The position numbers and the translations under genes were made by a program. Shown one piece after another: positions 32,822 through 41,395 of a DNA stretch of 64,000 nt; position 1 is the stretch's first letter, and each line of letters starts with the position of its first letter. Location: contig NZ_CP126269.1 of the NCBI RefSeq assembly GCF_003234445.2, forward strand, positions 1,674,001 to 1,738,000. Direction: 5' to 3'. The notes under the pieces were generated by a model. The model made no database searches, was not told the DNA's origin, and worked only from the letters and a program-made list of their open reading frames with translations. Source of the DNA: Curtobacterium sp. MCLR17_036 (GTDB lineage: Bacteria > Actinomycetota > Actinomycetes > Actinomycetales > Microbacteriaceae).

Positions 32822-34159
32822 ATGGACAAGCAGACGGACTTCGTGCTCCGCACCATCGAGGAGCGCGGGATCAAGTTCATCCGACTCTGGTTCACGGACG
32901 TCATCGGGACGCTCAAGTCGGTGGCGATCGCCCCGGCCGAGGTCGAGGGTGCCTTCGCCGAGGGCATCGGGTTCGACGGCTCCGCGATCGAGGGCCTCAC
33001 CCGCAGCTACGAGGCCGACGTGCTCGCGCACCCGGACCCCTCGACGTTCCAGATCCTGCCGTGGCGCGGCGAGATCGACCCGACCGCGCGGATGTTCTGC
33101 GACATCACGACCCCGGACGGGCAGCCGGCCGTCGCCGACCCGCGCAACGTGCTGAAGCGCACCCTGGCCCGGGCGAGCGACCGCGGCTTCACGTTCTACA
33201 CGCACCCCGAGATCGAGTTCTACCTGCTCAAGAGCCGCGAGTGGCGGGACGGCGGCCCGCAGCCCGTCGACCAGGCCGGCTACTTCGACAACGTGCCCGG
33301 CGGCAGCGCCCACGACTTCCGCCGCCGCTCGGTGCGGATGCTCGAGGACCTCGGCATCTCGGTGGAGTACAGCCACCACGAGGCCGGCCCCGGCCAGAAC
33401 GAGATCGACCTGCGGTACGCGGACGCGCTCACGATGGCCGACAACATCATGACCTTCCGCACCGTCGTGAAGGAGGTCGCGATCGAGCAGGGCGTCTACG
33501 CGACGTTCATGCCGAAGCCGATCTCCGGCCAGCCCGGCTCGGGCATGCACACGCACGTGTCGCTGTTCGAGGGCGACCAGAACGCGTTCTACGAGGCCGG
33601 CGGCCAGTACCAGCTCTCGCAGACGGCCAAGCACTTCATCGCCGGTGTGCTCAAGCACGCGCCGGAGATCACCGCGGTGACGAACCAGTTCGTCAACTCG
33701 TACAAGCGCCTGTGGGGCGGCGACGAGGCCCCCTCGTTCGTCACCTGGGGCCACAACAACCGGTCCGCGCTCGTCCGCGTGCCGCTGTACAAGCCGAACA
33801 AGGGCCAGTCGTCGCGCATCGAGTACCGCGGCATCGACTCCGCGGCGAACCCGTACCTGGCGTACTCGCTCCTGCTCGCCGCCGGGCTCAAGGGCATCGA
33901 GGAGGAGTACGAGCTCCCCGCCGAGGCGGAGGACAACGTCTGGAGCCTCAGCGACTCGGAGCGCAAGGCCCTCGGCTACAGCCAGCTGCCGGCGAGCCTC
34001 GACCACGCGCTGAGCCTGATGGAGGACTCCGAGCTCGTCGCCGAGACCCTCGGCGAGCAGGTGTTCAACTTCGTGCTGCTCAACAAGCGCCAGGAGTGGA
34101 AGCGGTACCGCGACCAGGTGACGCCGTTCGAGCTCGACACCAACCTCGGCGCGCTGTAG
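32822..34159 (+). CDS. glnA2: Type I glutamine synthetase, GlnA2-like (no adenylylation Tyr)
   Basis: A 445-aa glutamine synthetase. GFDGSAIEG, HHEAGPGQNEIDLRY, KPISGQPGSGMHTHVS (ATP/glutamate binding) and NRSALVRVP with IEYRGID (metal and substrate residues) are all present. In the region that carries the adenylylated Tyr in GlnA1 it reads EDNVWSLSD, with Trp374 in place of Tyr, so GlnE control is unlikely. It matches the short GlnA2 group of mycobacteria and streptomycetes. glnE follows after 16 nt, an operon conserved in actinobacteria. Confidence 0.92.
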   Translation: MDKQTDFVLRTIEERGIKFIRLWFTDVIGTLKSVAIAPAEVEGAFAEGIGFDGSAIEGLTRSYEADVLAHPDPSTFQILPWRGEIDPTARMFCDITTPDGQPAVADPRNVLKRTLARASDRGFTFYTHPEIEFYLLKSREWRDGGPQPVDQAGYFDNVPGGSAHDFRRRSVRMLEDLGISVEYSHHEAGPGQNEIDLRYADALTMADNIMTFRTVVKEVAIEQGVYATFMPKPISGQPGSGMHTHVSLFEGDQNAFYEAGGQYQLSQTAKHFIAGVLKHAPEITAVTNQFVNSYKRLWGGDEAPSFVTWGHNNRSALVRVPLYKPNKGQSSRIEYRGIDSAANPYLAYSLLLAAGLKGIEEEYELPAEAEDNVWSLSDSERKALGYSQLPASLDHALSLMEDSELVAETLGEQVFNFVLLNKRQEWKRYRDQVTPFELDTNLGAL

Positions 34160-34175
34160 GCGGAGTGCGCACCAG

Positions 34176-37124
34176 ATGACCGGTCGGACGACGACGTCAC
34201 GATCCGAGTTGGCGCGCCTGGGCTTCGCCGAGTTGTCGGAGAGCCTCGAGCGGATCGCCGACCTGCGCGAACGGTTCGGGGCCGGCGTGCCCCTGCCCGT
34301 CGACGGCGGGGGCGCACTCTGGGGCGTGACCGCGGACCCGGACGGTGCGCTGCGGTCGCTGGAGCGCCTGCTCGAGCGCGCCCCGGACGCGCTGCGGCCC
34401 GTGCTGGCCGACGAGGCCGCGACCGAGCGCCTGGTCCGCCTGCTCGGCGCCTCGGTCGGGCTCGGCGAGTTCCTGCACCGTCGGCCGGCGGAGCTCGACC
34501 TGCTCCTCGAACCGGTGCGCGAGCCGTGGTCGCAGGAGCGCTACACGGAGTCGCTGGTGCGGGCGGTGGACGGCACCACGGGCGAGGACGCCCGCGTCCG
34601 CCTGCGGGTGCGCTACCGACGGCACCTCGCCCAGATCGCGCTGTACGACGTGCTGCACGCCGCCCCGACCGAGGCGTTCCCGAGCGTCGCCGCCGGGCTC
34701 GCCGACCTGGCCGGCGCCGCGCTCGAGGCAGCGGTGCAGGTCGCCCGGCGCGAGGTCCCGTTCCCGGCCGACGACGTCGCCGCGACCCCGCTCGCGGTCA
34801 TCGCGATGGGCAAGGCCGGCGCGCGCGAGCTGAACTACGTCAGCGACGTCGACGTCATCTTCGTCACCGAGGCCACCGACGCGGTGCCCACCGACCGCGC
34901 GGTGCTCGTCTCCACCCGGATCGCGATCGCCGCGACGCACGCCATCACCGACCTCGCCGCCGAGCCGGCCCTGTGGGAGGTCGACGCGAACCTGCGGCCC
35001 GAGGGCAAGGACGGCGCCCTCGTCCGCACCCTCGACTCGCACGTGGCCTACTACGAGCGCTGGGCGAAGGGGTGGGAGTTCCAGGCCCTGCTGAAGGCGC
35101 GGCCGATCGCCGGGTCGGCCGACCTCGGCCGGCGCTACGCCGAGGCCGTCGCGCCCTTCGTGTGGAGCTCGTCCGGCCGGCCCGGCTTCGTCGAGTCCGT
35201 GCAGCGGATGCGCGAGCGCGTCACCGAGCACATCCCGGACGCGGACGTCGACCGGCAGCTCAAGCTCGGCCCCGGCGGCCTGCGCGACGTCGAGTTCACG
35301 GTGCAGCTGCTGCAGCTCGTGCACGGCCGCGACGACCCCTCCGTGCGGGTCCGGTCGACGCTCGAGGCGATGGACGCCCTGACCGACGCCGGGTACGTCG
35401 GCCGGGCCGAGGCCGCCCGCTTCGGGCCCGACTACGCCCTGCTGCGCGTCCTCGAGCACCGCATCCAGCTGCGCCGCCTGCAGCGCACGCACCTCATGCC
35501 GACCGACGAAGAGGAGCTGCGGGTCCTCGCCCGGTCGAGCGGCGTCGCGACGTCCGCCGCGGCGCTCGAGACGCGCTGGCGTGCCGTCAAGCTCGAAGTC
35601 CGCGGTCTGCACGAGCGGTTGTTCTACCGTCCGCTGCTGTCCGCCGTCGCGGCCGCCGACGGCGTCGCCCTGACGAACGACCAGGTGGTCGACCGGCTCG
35701 GTGCGATCGGCTTCGTCGACCCGGCCGGCGCGATCCGGCACATCCGCGCCCTGACGCAGGGCACGAGCCGTCGCGCCGCCATCCAGCGCAACCTGCTGCC
35801 GGTGCTCCTGCGGTGGATGGCCGAGGGGCCGGCGCCCGACCGCGCCCTGCTGGCCTTCCGCCGCCTGAGCGACACCCTGGGGGAGTCGAGCTGGTTCCTC
35901 CGGATGCTCCGTGACTCGTCCGGGGCGGCGCACTCGCTGACGACCGTGCTCTCCGAGTCGGCGTTCCTCGCCGGACTGCTCGAACGGTTCCCGGAGGCCG
36001 TCGCCTGGCTCGACGAACCCGAGTCCCTGCTCCGGCCCCGCCCGATCGAGTCGCTGCTCGCCGAGATGACCGCGACGACCGCCCGCCACGGCAACGACGT
36101 CGACGGGTCCGCCGCGCTGCTGCGGTCGGCCCGACGGCGCGAGACGCTGCGGCTCGGCATGGCCGCGGTGCTCGGACACCTCGACGTCGACGGCCTCGGG
36201 CCGGCCCTCAGCGACGTCACCGAGGCCACGCTCGCCGGTGCGCTCGCCCTGGCCCGCCGCGACGCCCCCGAGGGCCTGGAGTTCGGGATCATCGCGATGG
36301 GCCGGTTCGGCGGCCGCGAGCTCGGCTTCGGCTCCGACGCCGACGTGCTCTACGTCCACCGGGCACCCGACCTGGCGCCCGAGGTGGCGTCCCGCGCCGC
36401 CCAAGCGATCGTGCGCGAGCTGAACCGCCTCACCGAGGACACGATCCACCCGCTCGACCTCGACATCGACCTGCGCCCCGAGGGGAAGAACGGACCCGTC
36501 GTCCGCACCCTCGAGTCGTACGGCGCGTACTACGCCCGCTGGTCGCTCACGTGGGAGGCGCAGGCGTTGCTGCGTGCTCGCGGCGCCGTCGGCGACGAGC
36601 AGCTGCTCCGCGACTTCGAGCACCTGGCCGACCGCACCCGCTACCCGGACCACATCGACGACAACGAGGTCCGCGAGGTCAGGCGCATCAAGGCTCGCGT
36701 CGAGTCCGAGCGGCTGCCGCGCGGCGCCGACCCGGCCCGGCACCTCAAGCTCGGTCGGGGATCGCTGAGCGACGTGGAGTGGTTCGTCCAGCTCCTGCAG
36801 CTGCAGCACGCGCTCGAGGTCCCGGCGCTCCGCACGACCTCCACCCTCGAGGCGCTCCACGGTGCGGTCGCCGCGGGCTTCGTCGCCGCCGAGGACGGCG
36901 AGCGGCTCGGGGCCGCGTGGCGGTTCGCGTCGCGCACCCGGAGCGCCCTCGTCCTGTGGTCGGGGAAGACCACCGACGTGCTGCCCGTCGACCGGGTCCA
37001 ACTCGAGGGTGTGGCGCGGCTGCTGGAGTACCCGCCGGGGTCGGCGAGCGAGCTCGAGGAGGACTACCTCGGCGTCACGCGCCGCGCGCGGCAGGTGTTC
37101 GAGCGCGAGTTCTACGGCGCCTGA
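34176..37124 (+). CDS. glnE: Bifunctional glutamine synthetase adenylyltransferase/deadenylase
   Basis: A 982-aa protein that adds and removes AMP on glutamine synthetase. Two nucleotidyltransferase domains are visible: GKAGARELNYVSDVDVIFV (residues about 210-230) and GRFGGRELGFGSDADVLYVH (about 710-730), each with the DxD metal pair. Each is followed by a helical PII-uridylyltransferase-like segment (KLGPGGLRDVEFTVQLLQL and KLGRGSLSDVEWFVQLLQL). The target is most likely the glnA product at 43578-45002, which keeps the Tyr. Co-transcribed with glnA2. Confidence 0.95.
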   Translation: MTGRTTTSRSELARLGFAELSESLERIADLRERFGAGVPLPVDGGGALWGVTADPDGALRSLERLLERAPDALRPVLADEAATERLVRLLGASVGLGEFLHRRPAELDLLLEPVREPWSQERYTESLVRAVDGTTGEDARVRLRVRYRRHLAQIALYDVLHAAPTEAFPSVAAGLADLAGAALEAAVQVARREVPFPADDVAATPLAVIAMGKAGARELNYVSDVDVIFVTEATDAVPTDRAVLVSTRIAIAATHAITDLAAEPALWEVDANLRPEGKDGALVRTLDSHVAYYERWAKGWEFQALLKARPIAGSADLGRRYAEAVAPFVWSSSGRPGFVESVQRMRERVTEHIPDADVDRQLKLGPGGLRDVEFTVQLLQLVHGRDDPSVRVRSTLEAMDALTDAGYVGRAEAARFGPDYALLRVLEHRIQLRRLQRTHLMPTDEEELRVLARSSGVATSAAALETRWRAVKLEVRGLHERLFYRPLLSAVAAADGVALTNDQVVDRLGAIGFVDPAGAIRHIRALTQGTSRRAAIQRNLLPVLLRWMAEGPAPDRALLAFRRLSDTLGESSWFLRMLRDSSGAAHSLTTVLSESAFLAGLLERFPEAVAWLDEPESLLRPRPIESLLAEMTATTARHGNDVDGSAALLRSARRRETLRLGMAAVLGHLDVDGLGPALSDVTEATLAGALALARRDAPEGLEFGIIAMGRFGGRELGFGSDADVLYVHRAPDLAPEVASRAAQAIVRELNRLTEDTIHPLDLDIDLRPEGKNGPVVRTLESYGAYYARWSLTWEAQALLRARGAVGDEQLLRDFEHLADRTRYPDHIDDNEVREVRRIKARVESERLPRGADPARHLKLGRGSLSDVEWFVQLLQLQHALEVPALRTTSTLEALHGAVAAGFVAAEDGERLGAAWRFASRTRSALVLWSGKTTDVLPVDRVQLEGVARLLEYPPGSASELEEDYLGVTRRARQVFEREFYGA

Positions 37125-37140
37125 GCGCGACGCGTGCAGC

Positions 37141-37206
37141 GGCGCTGAGCGGCGCTGAGCGGCGCTCACCGCGGCGTCCGCAGCGGCGCCTGAGCGGCGC
37201 CTGACC
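37141..37206. repeat. 10/11-bp GGCGCYTGAGC repeats
   Basis: Three 10-bp units GGCGCTGAGC from 37141 and two 11-bp GCGGCGCCTGA units near 37193 and 37204. They echo the glnE 3' end (GGCGCCTGAGCG at 37117-37128). Confidence 0.7.
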
Positions 37207-37227
37207 GGTCGCGCGGCCCTGGTTGCA

Positions 37228-37342
37228 GTTCCGCGCGTCGGAGGTCGTTCCGCGCGCAGGGAGCTGTTCCGCGCGTCGGAAGCCGTTCCTTCCGGCTGCC
37301 CACGCGCGGATCTGCTTCCCATCGCACGAGCAATGGGAAGGA
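37228..37342. repeat. 115-bp two-hairpin element, copy 1
   Basis: Three 19-bp units (GTTCCGCGCGTCGGAGGTC-like) at 37228, 37247 and 37266; the third supplies CGCGCGT, which pairs with ACGCGCG at 37302-37308. A second hairpin is CTTCCCAT (37315-37322) with ATGGGAAG (37333-37340). Copies 2 and 3 are at 42939 and 43328. Confidence 0.85.
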
Positions 37343-37408
37343 ACGACGGCACGACGGCACGACGGGACGGCGGGAGGACGCAGCGATCACGGGCGTGCAG
37401 CTCCGTGG

Positions 37409-37632
37409 CACGGTCGCAACGCGGGCGCTCACACGGGCGACGACCCGAGGCGCGCGCCCGTCCCCCACGGTCGCGATGCCCGCTCCCACGGGAGACGACC
37501 CGAGGCGCGAGCCCGCTCCCTCGGGCCACGAACCGAGGCGCGCGCCCGTCCCCACGGTCGCGACGCGCCCGCTCCCTCGGGCCACGACCCGAGCCGCGCA
37601 GGCGCTCCCACGGGCGACGACCCGTGGCACGG
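37409..37632. repeat. GACGACCCGAGG repeat array
   Basis: CACGGTCGCRAYGC recurs at 37409, 37466 and 37553, and CGGGCGACGACCCG or close variants recur five times between. Each such core is itself a small dyad (CGGG/CCCG). Spacing is irregular (57 and 87 bp). Confidence 0.7.
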
Positions 37633-38009
37633 ACGGCAGCGCGCCCACTCCCGCGCGTGCCCGACACGCCCGGGCGGCAGAGATGGCACCCCGCTGACCC
37701 GACCTGCGCAGGTGAATTCGCGATGACGCCGGACGTCCCCCGATCGGCGCCGCCGTGTACCCCGGAGGCCGGGCGTTACCGCGCCGTGATCGGTGTAGCG
37801 GTCCAAGCGGACGCGGAACTCGACGACTGGTGTCGGTCACGATCGCAACCACGCGCTGACCGGGGCTTTCGCGCCCGGTCGACCCGGGCCTCCAGACCGC
37901 ACCCGTCGTCCAGCAGGGTGACCGGCAGGGTGAACGCGGTCCGCCGGAGTGCTGTCAGCACCTCGGGGGACCGCCGCGGCGACACCGGAGGGGGACCGGC
38001 GTGTACCCC

Positions 38010-38025
38010 GTAACGCGCCGGTAAC
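38010..38025 (+). promoter_or_regulatory. Possible GlnR/PhoP-type site upstream of the exopolysaccharide promoter
   Basis: GTAAC-n6-GTAAC, the 11-bp direct spacing used by GlnR and PhoP half-sites, ends 20 bp before the -35 box. The adjacent CCCCCGCTCGGGGG (38027-38040) is a small hairpin. GTTAC-n6-GTGAT at 37775-37790 is a weaker match in the opposite orientation. Confidence 0.35.
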
Positions 38026-38045
38026 ACCCCCGCTCGGGGGCCGCG

Positions 38046-38074
38046 TTGCGAAGGGGTCCGCGGTCTGCATCAAT
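38046..38074 (+). promoter_or_regulatory. Probable promoter of the GT2-GH26-ugd operon
   Basis: TTGCGA (38046-38051), a 17-nt spacer, then ATCAAT (38069-38074) preceded by TG for an extended -10. The predicted start of transcription is near 38081, giving a leader of about 65 nt with one small hairpin (GATTCC/GGAATC). Confidence 0.55.
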
Positions 38075-38145
38075 GGGGTCACCCGAACCGACCCTGATTC
38101 CCCGATGGCGCGGAATCACCACCTCGAACGTTGAAGCAGGGATCG

Positions 38146-39762
38146 ATGTTCACCTTCATTCTGCAGATCAGGCAGATGGTCGAAGGGCACCCCGAGTTCT
38201 ACCTGTTCGCCGTGTACTCCGCGGTGATCTGGTTGCTCTGGCTGCTCAAGGTCGTCCTGTCCGCCCGTTACCGCCCCTTCACCGGCACCTTCATCGGTAC
38301 CACCAGCGTCGTCGTCCCCGTCGTGGACGAACCGCTCGACCTGTTCCGCGACGTCATCGGTCGCATGGTCGAGCAGCGACCCGGCGAGATCATCGTCGTC
38401 ATCAACGGTGCCCGCAACGAGGCACTCGAAGCCGTCTGCGACGAGTTCGCCCCACTCGTCCGCTGGACCCACACGCCCATCCCGGGCAAGCGCAACGCCG
38501 TCAAGGTCGGCACCGAGATGTCGAACGGTGACATCACCGTGCTCGTCGACTCCGACACGGTGTGGACGCCCGGCACCCTCGACGAGCTGCTCAAGCCGTT
38601 CGCCGACGAGTCGGTCGGCGGAGTCACGACCCGGCAGCGCATCCTCGAGCCGGAGCGCAGCTGGATCACCCGCTGGGCCGACTGGCTCGAGAACTCGCGG
38701 GCGCTGTACTCGATGCCCGCGCAGAGCGTCCTCGGCCAGATCGGCTGCCTGCCGGGCCGGACCATCGCGTTCCGCCGGAACATCCTGGTGCGGGTCATGG
38801 ACCGCTTCATGCACGAGAAGTTCATGGGCGTGTTCCTCGAGGTCTCGGACGACCGCACGCTGACGAACCTCACGCTCAAGGAGGGGTACCGCACCGTCTA
38901 CCAGTACACGTCGCTGGTCTACACGGACGCCCCGCTGCAGGTGAAGAAGCTGTTCAAGCAGCAGCTCCGCTGGGCCCGCGGCTCGCAGTACAACACCCTG
39001 CGGATGCTGCCCTGGATGCTCGGCCACGCGCCGATCCTCGCCGCCTTCTTCATCACCGACATCATCCTGCCGTTCATGCTCTTCGGCGTGATCGCCGGCT
39101 GGATCTACCGCGCACTGACCGGGCAGGGCGAGAACCTGTACCAGGGCATCCTGTCGCAGTACGGGTTCTCCACCGGCTTCGTCTACGTGGCGGCGCTCAT
39201 GGTCGTCTCGTCGGTGCTCAGCATGGCGATCCGGCAGATGCGCCACCTCGCCGAGAAGCCGAGCGACTTCTTCCGCCTGCCGATGTTCATCATCGTGTCG
39301 ACGTTCTTCCTCATGCCGATCCGGCTCATCGGCTTCTTCCGCCTGGCGCACGCGTCCGGTTGGGGGACCCGGGCAGGCGCCTACGCCGGCGGCCCGATGC
39401 AGGAGGACCCGTCCGACGCCGCCCTGCCCGCCGGCTTCGGCGCGGCACCGGTCAGCCCGGTCGACGCCGCCACGGGCCCGCTGGCCGGCGGCACGCACGC
39501 CGCCGACGGTGTCGCCCGCGTCCGGGGTGACGACCAGGTGGCCGCCGACCGCGCGTTCGACGAGCTCTTCGGAGCCGACGCCACCACCAACTCCACCGCG
39601 ACCGTCCTGGCGACCCGGCGCGAGGCCGCCGCGTCGCAGGCGGCGTCCGCCGCCGCGCGGACGACCGCCCCGACGACGACCCGCCGGTACAACCCGTACG
39701 CCGCGATCCCGTACGTGATCGGCATCGCGATCTTCGCCCTGGAGGCGTTCCTCATTGTCTGA
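38146..39762 (+). CDS. Processive family 2 glycosyltransferase (polysaccharide synthase)
   Basis: A 538-aa membrane synthase. One N-terminal helix (about 17-38) is followed by a cytoplasmic GT-A domain with VVPVVDEP, the metal site VDSDTVW, a catalytic-base region EVSDDRTLTN and the processivity motif QQLRWARGS (QxxRW). At least three helices follow (about 295-320, 340-365, 385-405), then a Thr/Ala-rich linker and a final C-terminal helix. This is the layout of hyaluronan, cellulose and NodC synthases, which polymerise and extrude a glycan. ATG 38146 has AGCAGGGA upstream. It overlaps the GH26 gene by 8 nt. Confidence 0.88.
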   Translation: MFTFILQIRQMVEGHPEFYLFAVYSAVIWLLWLLKVVLSARYRPFTGTFIGTTSVVVPVVDEPLDLFRDVIGRMVEQRPGEIIVVINGARNEALEAVCDEFAPLVRWTHTPIPGKRNAVKVGTEMSNGDITVLVDSDTVWTPGTLDELLKPFADESVGGVTTRQRILEPERSWITRWADWLENSRALYSMPAQSVLGQIGCLPGRTIAFRRNILVRVMDRFMHEKFMGVFLEVSDDRTLTNLTLKEGYRTVYQYTSLVYTDAPLQVKKLFKQQLRWARGSQYNTLRMLPWMLGHAPILAAFFITDIILPFMLFGVIAGWIYRALTGQGENLYQGILSQYGFSTGFVYVAALMVVSSVLSMAIRQMRHLAEKPSDFFRLPMFIIVSTFFLMPIRLIGFFRLAHASGWGTRAGAYAGGPMQEDPSDAALPAGFGAAPVSPVDAATGPLAGGTHAADGVARVRGDDQVAADRAFDELFGADATTNSTATVLATRREAAASQAASAAARTTAPTTTRRYNPYAAIPYVIGIAIFALEAFLIV

Positions 39763-41395
39763 CATCATCCGATCCTCGAGCGCCTGGTGGGCGCAGTCGA
39801 GCAAGCACGCCCGCCGCACGGCCATCGGGACGACCGCGATCGTCCTGACCCTCGGCCTCATCACCTGGTCCGTCTGGGTGTCCCCGTCCGGCCCGGTCTC
39901 CACCGCCGTGCACCAGGCACTCGGGGTCGAGGCGCCGAAGTCCACGAAGGTCTCCGCCGCGGAGCTGCAGACCAAGCTCGACGCCGCGCAGAAGCGCATC
40001 TGGGCGCTCGAGGGCAAGCTCGACTCGCGCACCGCGCAGTCCGGCTCGCGTGGTGACCAGATCAGCGAGCTCGAAGCGCAGATCGCGTCGCTGCGGTCCC
40101 AGCTCGGTGCCGCCTCCGGCTCGGGAGGCGCGTCCTCCGTCGACGCCGCGGGCTCCGGTTCGTCGGGTGGTTCCGCCTCGGGCGTCGGTGCCGGCAGCGG
40201 GTCCGGCTCGGGTTCCGGCTCGGGGTCGGGCGGCGGCGGTGCCGCCGGCGGTGTCGGCGGCGTCGGTTCCGACAACGGATCGGGCAGTGGACCCGGTTCC
40301 GGTGCGGGCAACGGCTCCGGGTCCGGGAACGGCTCCGGCGGCGGTACCGGCGGCGGAGCCACCAACCCGAACCCCGGTCCGTCCACGGACCCCGGCCCGA
40401 CGCCGGTCGACGTCCCTACGAAGGCCGAGGTGCTCGCGCAGCAGTCCCGCTGGTACGGCCTGTACACGGCGCAGTCGCCCTTCAACTGGGCCGAGTACGA
40501 CGACGTGTCGCGCCAGGTCGGCCGGGCCACGAACATGGTCGGCTTCTTCCAGGGCTTCGACCAGGACTTCAACCAGAACGCCGTCCAGCGGTCCTGGGCG
40601 AACGGTCGCCTGCCGATGATGACGTGGGAGTCCGTCCCCGCACTGACCGGCAACGACCAGCCCTACGTCGAGGGCTACACCAACGAGGACATCACCTCGG
40701 GCAGCTTCGACGCCTACCTGACGAAGTACGCGAAGGCCCTCGCGGCCAACGGGCAGCCGCTCGTCATCCGCTTCGACCACGAGATGAACGGCCAGTGGTA
40801 CAACTGGTCCGAGTCGGCGAAGCAGCAGAACGCCGCCGGTTCCTACAAGCGGATGTGGCAGCACGTCTGGCAGGTCTTCGAGGACAACGGCGCCAACCAG
40901 TACGCCATCTGGGACTGGTCGCCGTCGCGCATCGACAAGCTCGGCAACCCGAAGTACCAGACGCTCGACTACATGCAGCAGTACTACCCCGGATCCGAGT
41001 ACGTGGACTGGGTCGGCATGAGCGGCTACTACCGCGACACCGCCGAGCAGCCCACCTTCGCGAACACGTTCGGTGCCACGCTCGCCCAGATCCGGCAGAT
41101 CGCGCCGGGCAAGGGCATCGTGCTCAACGAGATCGGCGCGACCGAGACCGGGGGCAGCGTCTCGAACTCGCAGAAGACGCAGTGGATCACCTCGCTCTTC
41201 GACGCCCTCGCCGACCCCGCCAACGCGGACATCGTCGGCTTCGCCTACTTCAGCGAGACCGCCACCACCATCGTCGACGGCAAGCGCACGACGAACGACT
41301 GGCGGCTCAACTCCCGTGCCGACTCCCTGGCGGCCTTCGCCGAGGGCATCAAGCGCACCGACATCGACTACGACCTGCAGGAGGTCACGCCATGA
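39755..41395 (+). CDS. Membrane-anchored GH26-type glycanase
   Basis: A 546-aa type II membrane protein. A helix at about 27-48 is followed by a coiled coil (about 68-118), an 80-residue Gly/Ser linker, then a family 26 glycoside hydrolase domain (about 225-530). The acid/base lies in IRFDHEMNGQW (Glu343) and the nucleophile in VLNEIGATE (Glu459). GH26 enzymes cleave beta-mannans, beta-1,3-xylan or mixed beta-glucans, so the domain may trim or release the polymer made by the GT2. The TTG start at 39755 has GGAGG upstream and overlaps the GT2 stop by 8 nt; ugd overlaps its stop by 4 nt. Confidence 0.87.
   Translation: MSDIIRSSSAWWAQSSKHARRTAIGTTAIVLTLGLITWSVWVSPSGPVSTAVHQALGVEAPKSTKVSAAELQTKLDAAQKRIWALEGKLDSRTAQSGSRGDQISELEAQIASLRSQLGAASGSGGASSVDAAGSGSSGGSASGVGAGSGSGSGSGSGSGGGGAAGGVGGVGSDNGSGSGPGSGAGNGSGSGNGSGGGTGGGATNPNPGPSTDPGPTPVDVPTKAEVLAQQSRWYGLYTAQSPFNWAEYDDVSRQVGRATNMVGFFQGFDQDFNQNAVQRSWANGRLPMMTWESVPALTGNDQPYVEGYTNEDITSGSFDAYLTKYAKALAANGQPLVIRFDHEMNGQWYNWSESAKQQNAAGSYKRMWQHVWQVFEDNGANQYAIWDWSPSRIDKLGNPKYQTLDYMQQYYPGSEYVDWVGMSGYYRDTAEQPTFANTFGATLAQIRQIAPGKGIVLNEIGATETGGSVSNSQKTQWITSLFDALADPANADIVGFAYFSETATTIVDGKRTTNDWRLNSRADSLAAFAEGIKRTDIDYDLQEVTP

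Larger units (their letters stand above)
37125..38009. other. Non-coding repeat island between glnE and the exopolysaccharide operon
   Basis: About 0.9 kb without a credible gene. It holds short GGCGCTGAGC tandem repeats (37141-37206) that resemble the last codons of glnE, one 115-bp two-hairpin element (37228-37342), a GACGACCCGAGG array (37409-37632) and, at 37740-37793, a hairpin pairing CCGATCGGCGC with GCGCCGTGATCGG. A second hairpin pairs ACCGGG with CCCGGT near 37858-37878. The rest is unstructured as far as I can see. Confidence 0.65.

Noticed and set aside
37740..38040. Riboswitch upstream of the exopolysaccharide operon
   Set aside because: Hairpins are present but I could not match any known riboswitch consensus, and most of the region lies upstream of the likely promoter.
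38116..40653. 845-codon minus-strand frame opposite the GT2 and GH26 genes
   Set aside because: Low-complexity Pro/Glu/Asp/Arg composition is typical of antisense frames in GC-rich DNA; the plus strand has catalytic motifs.
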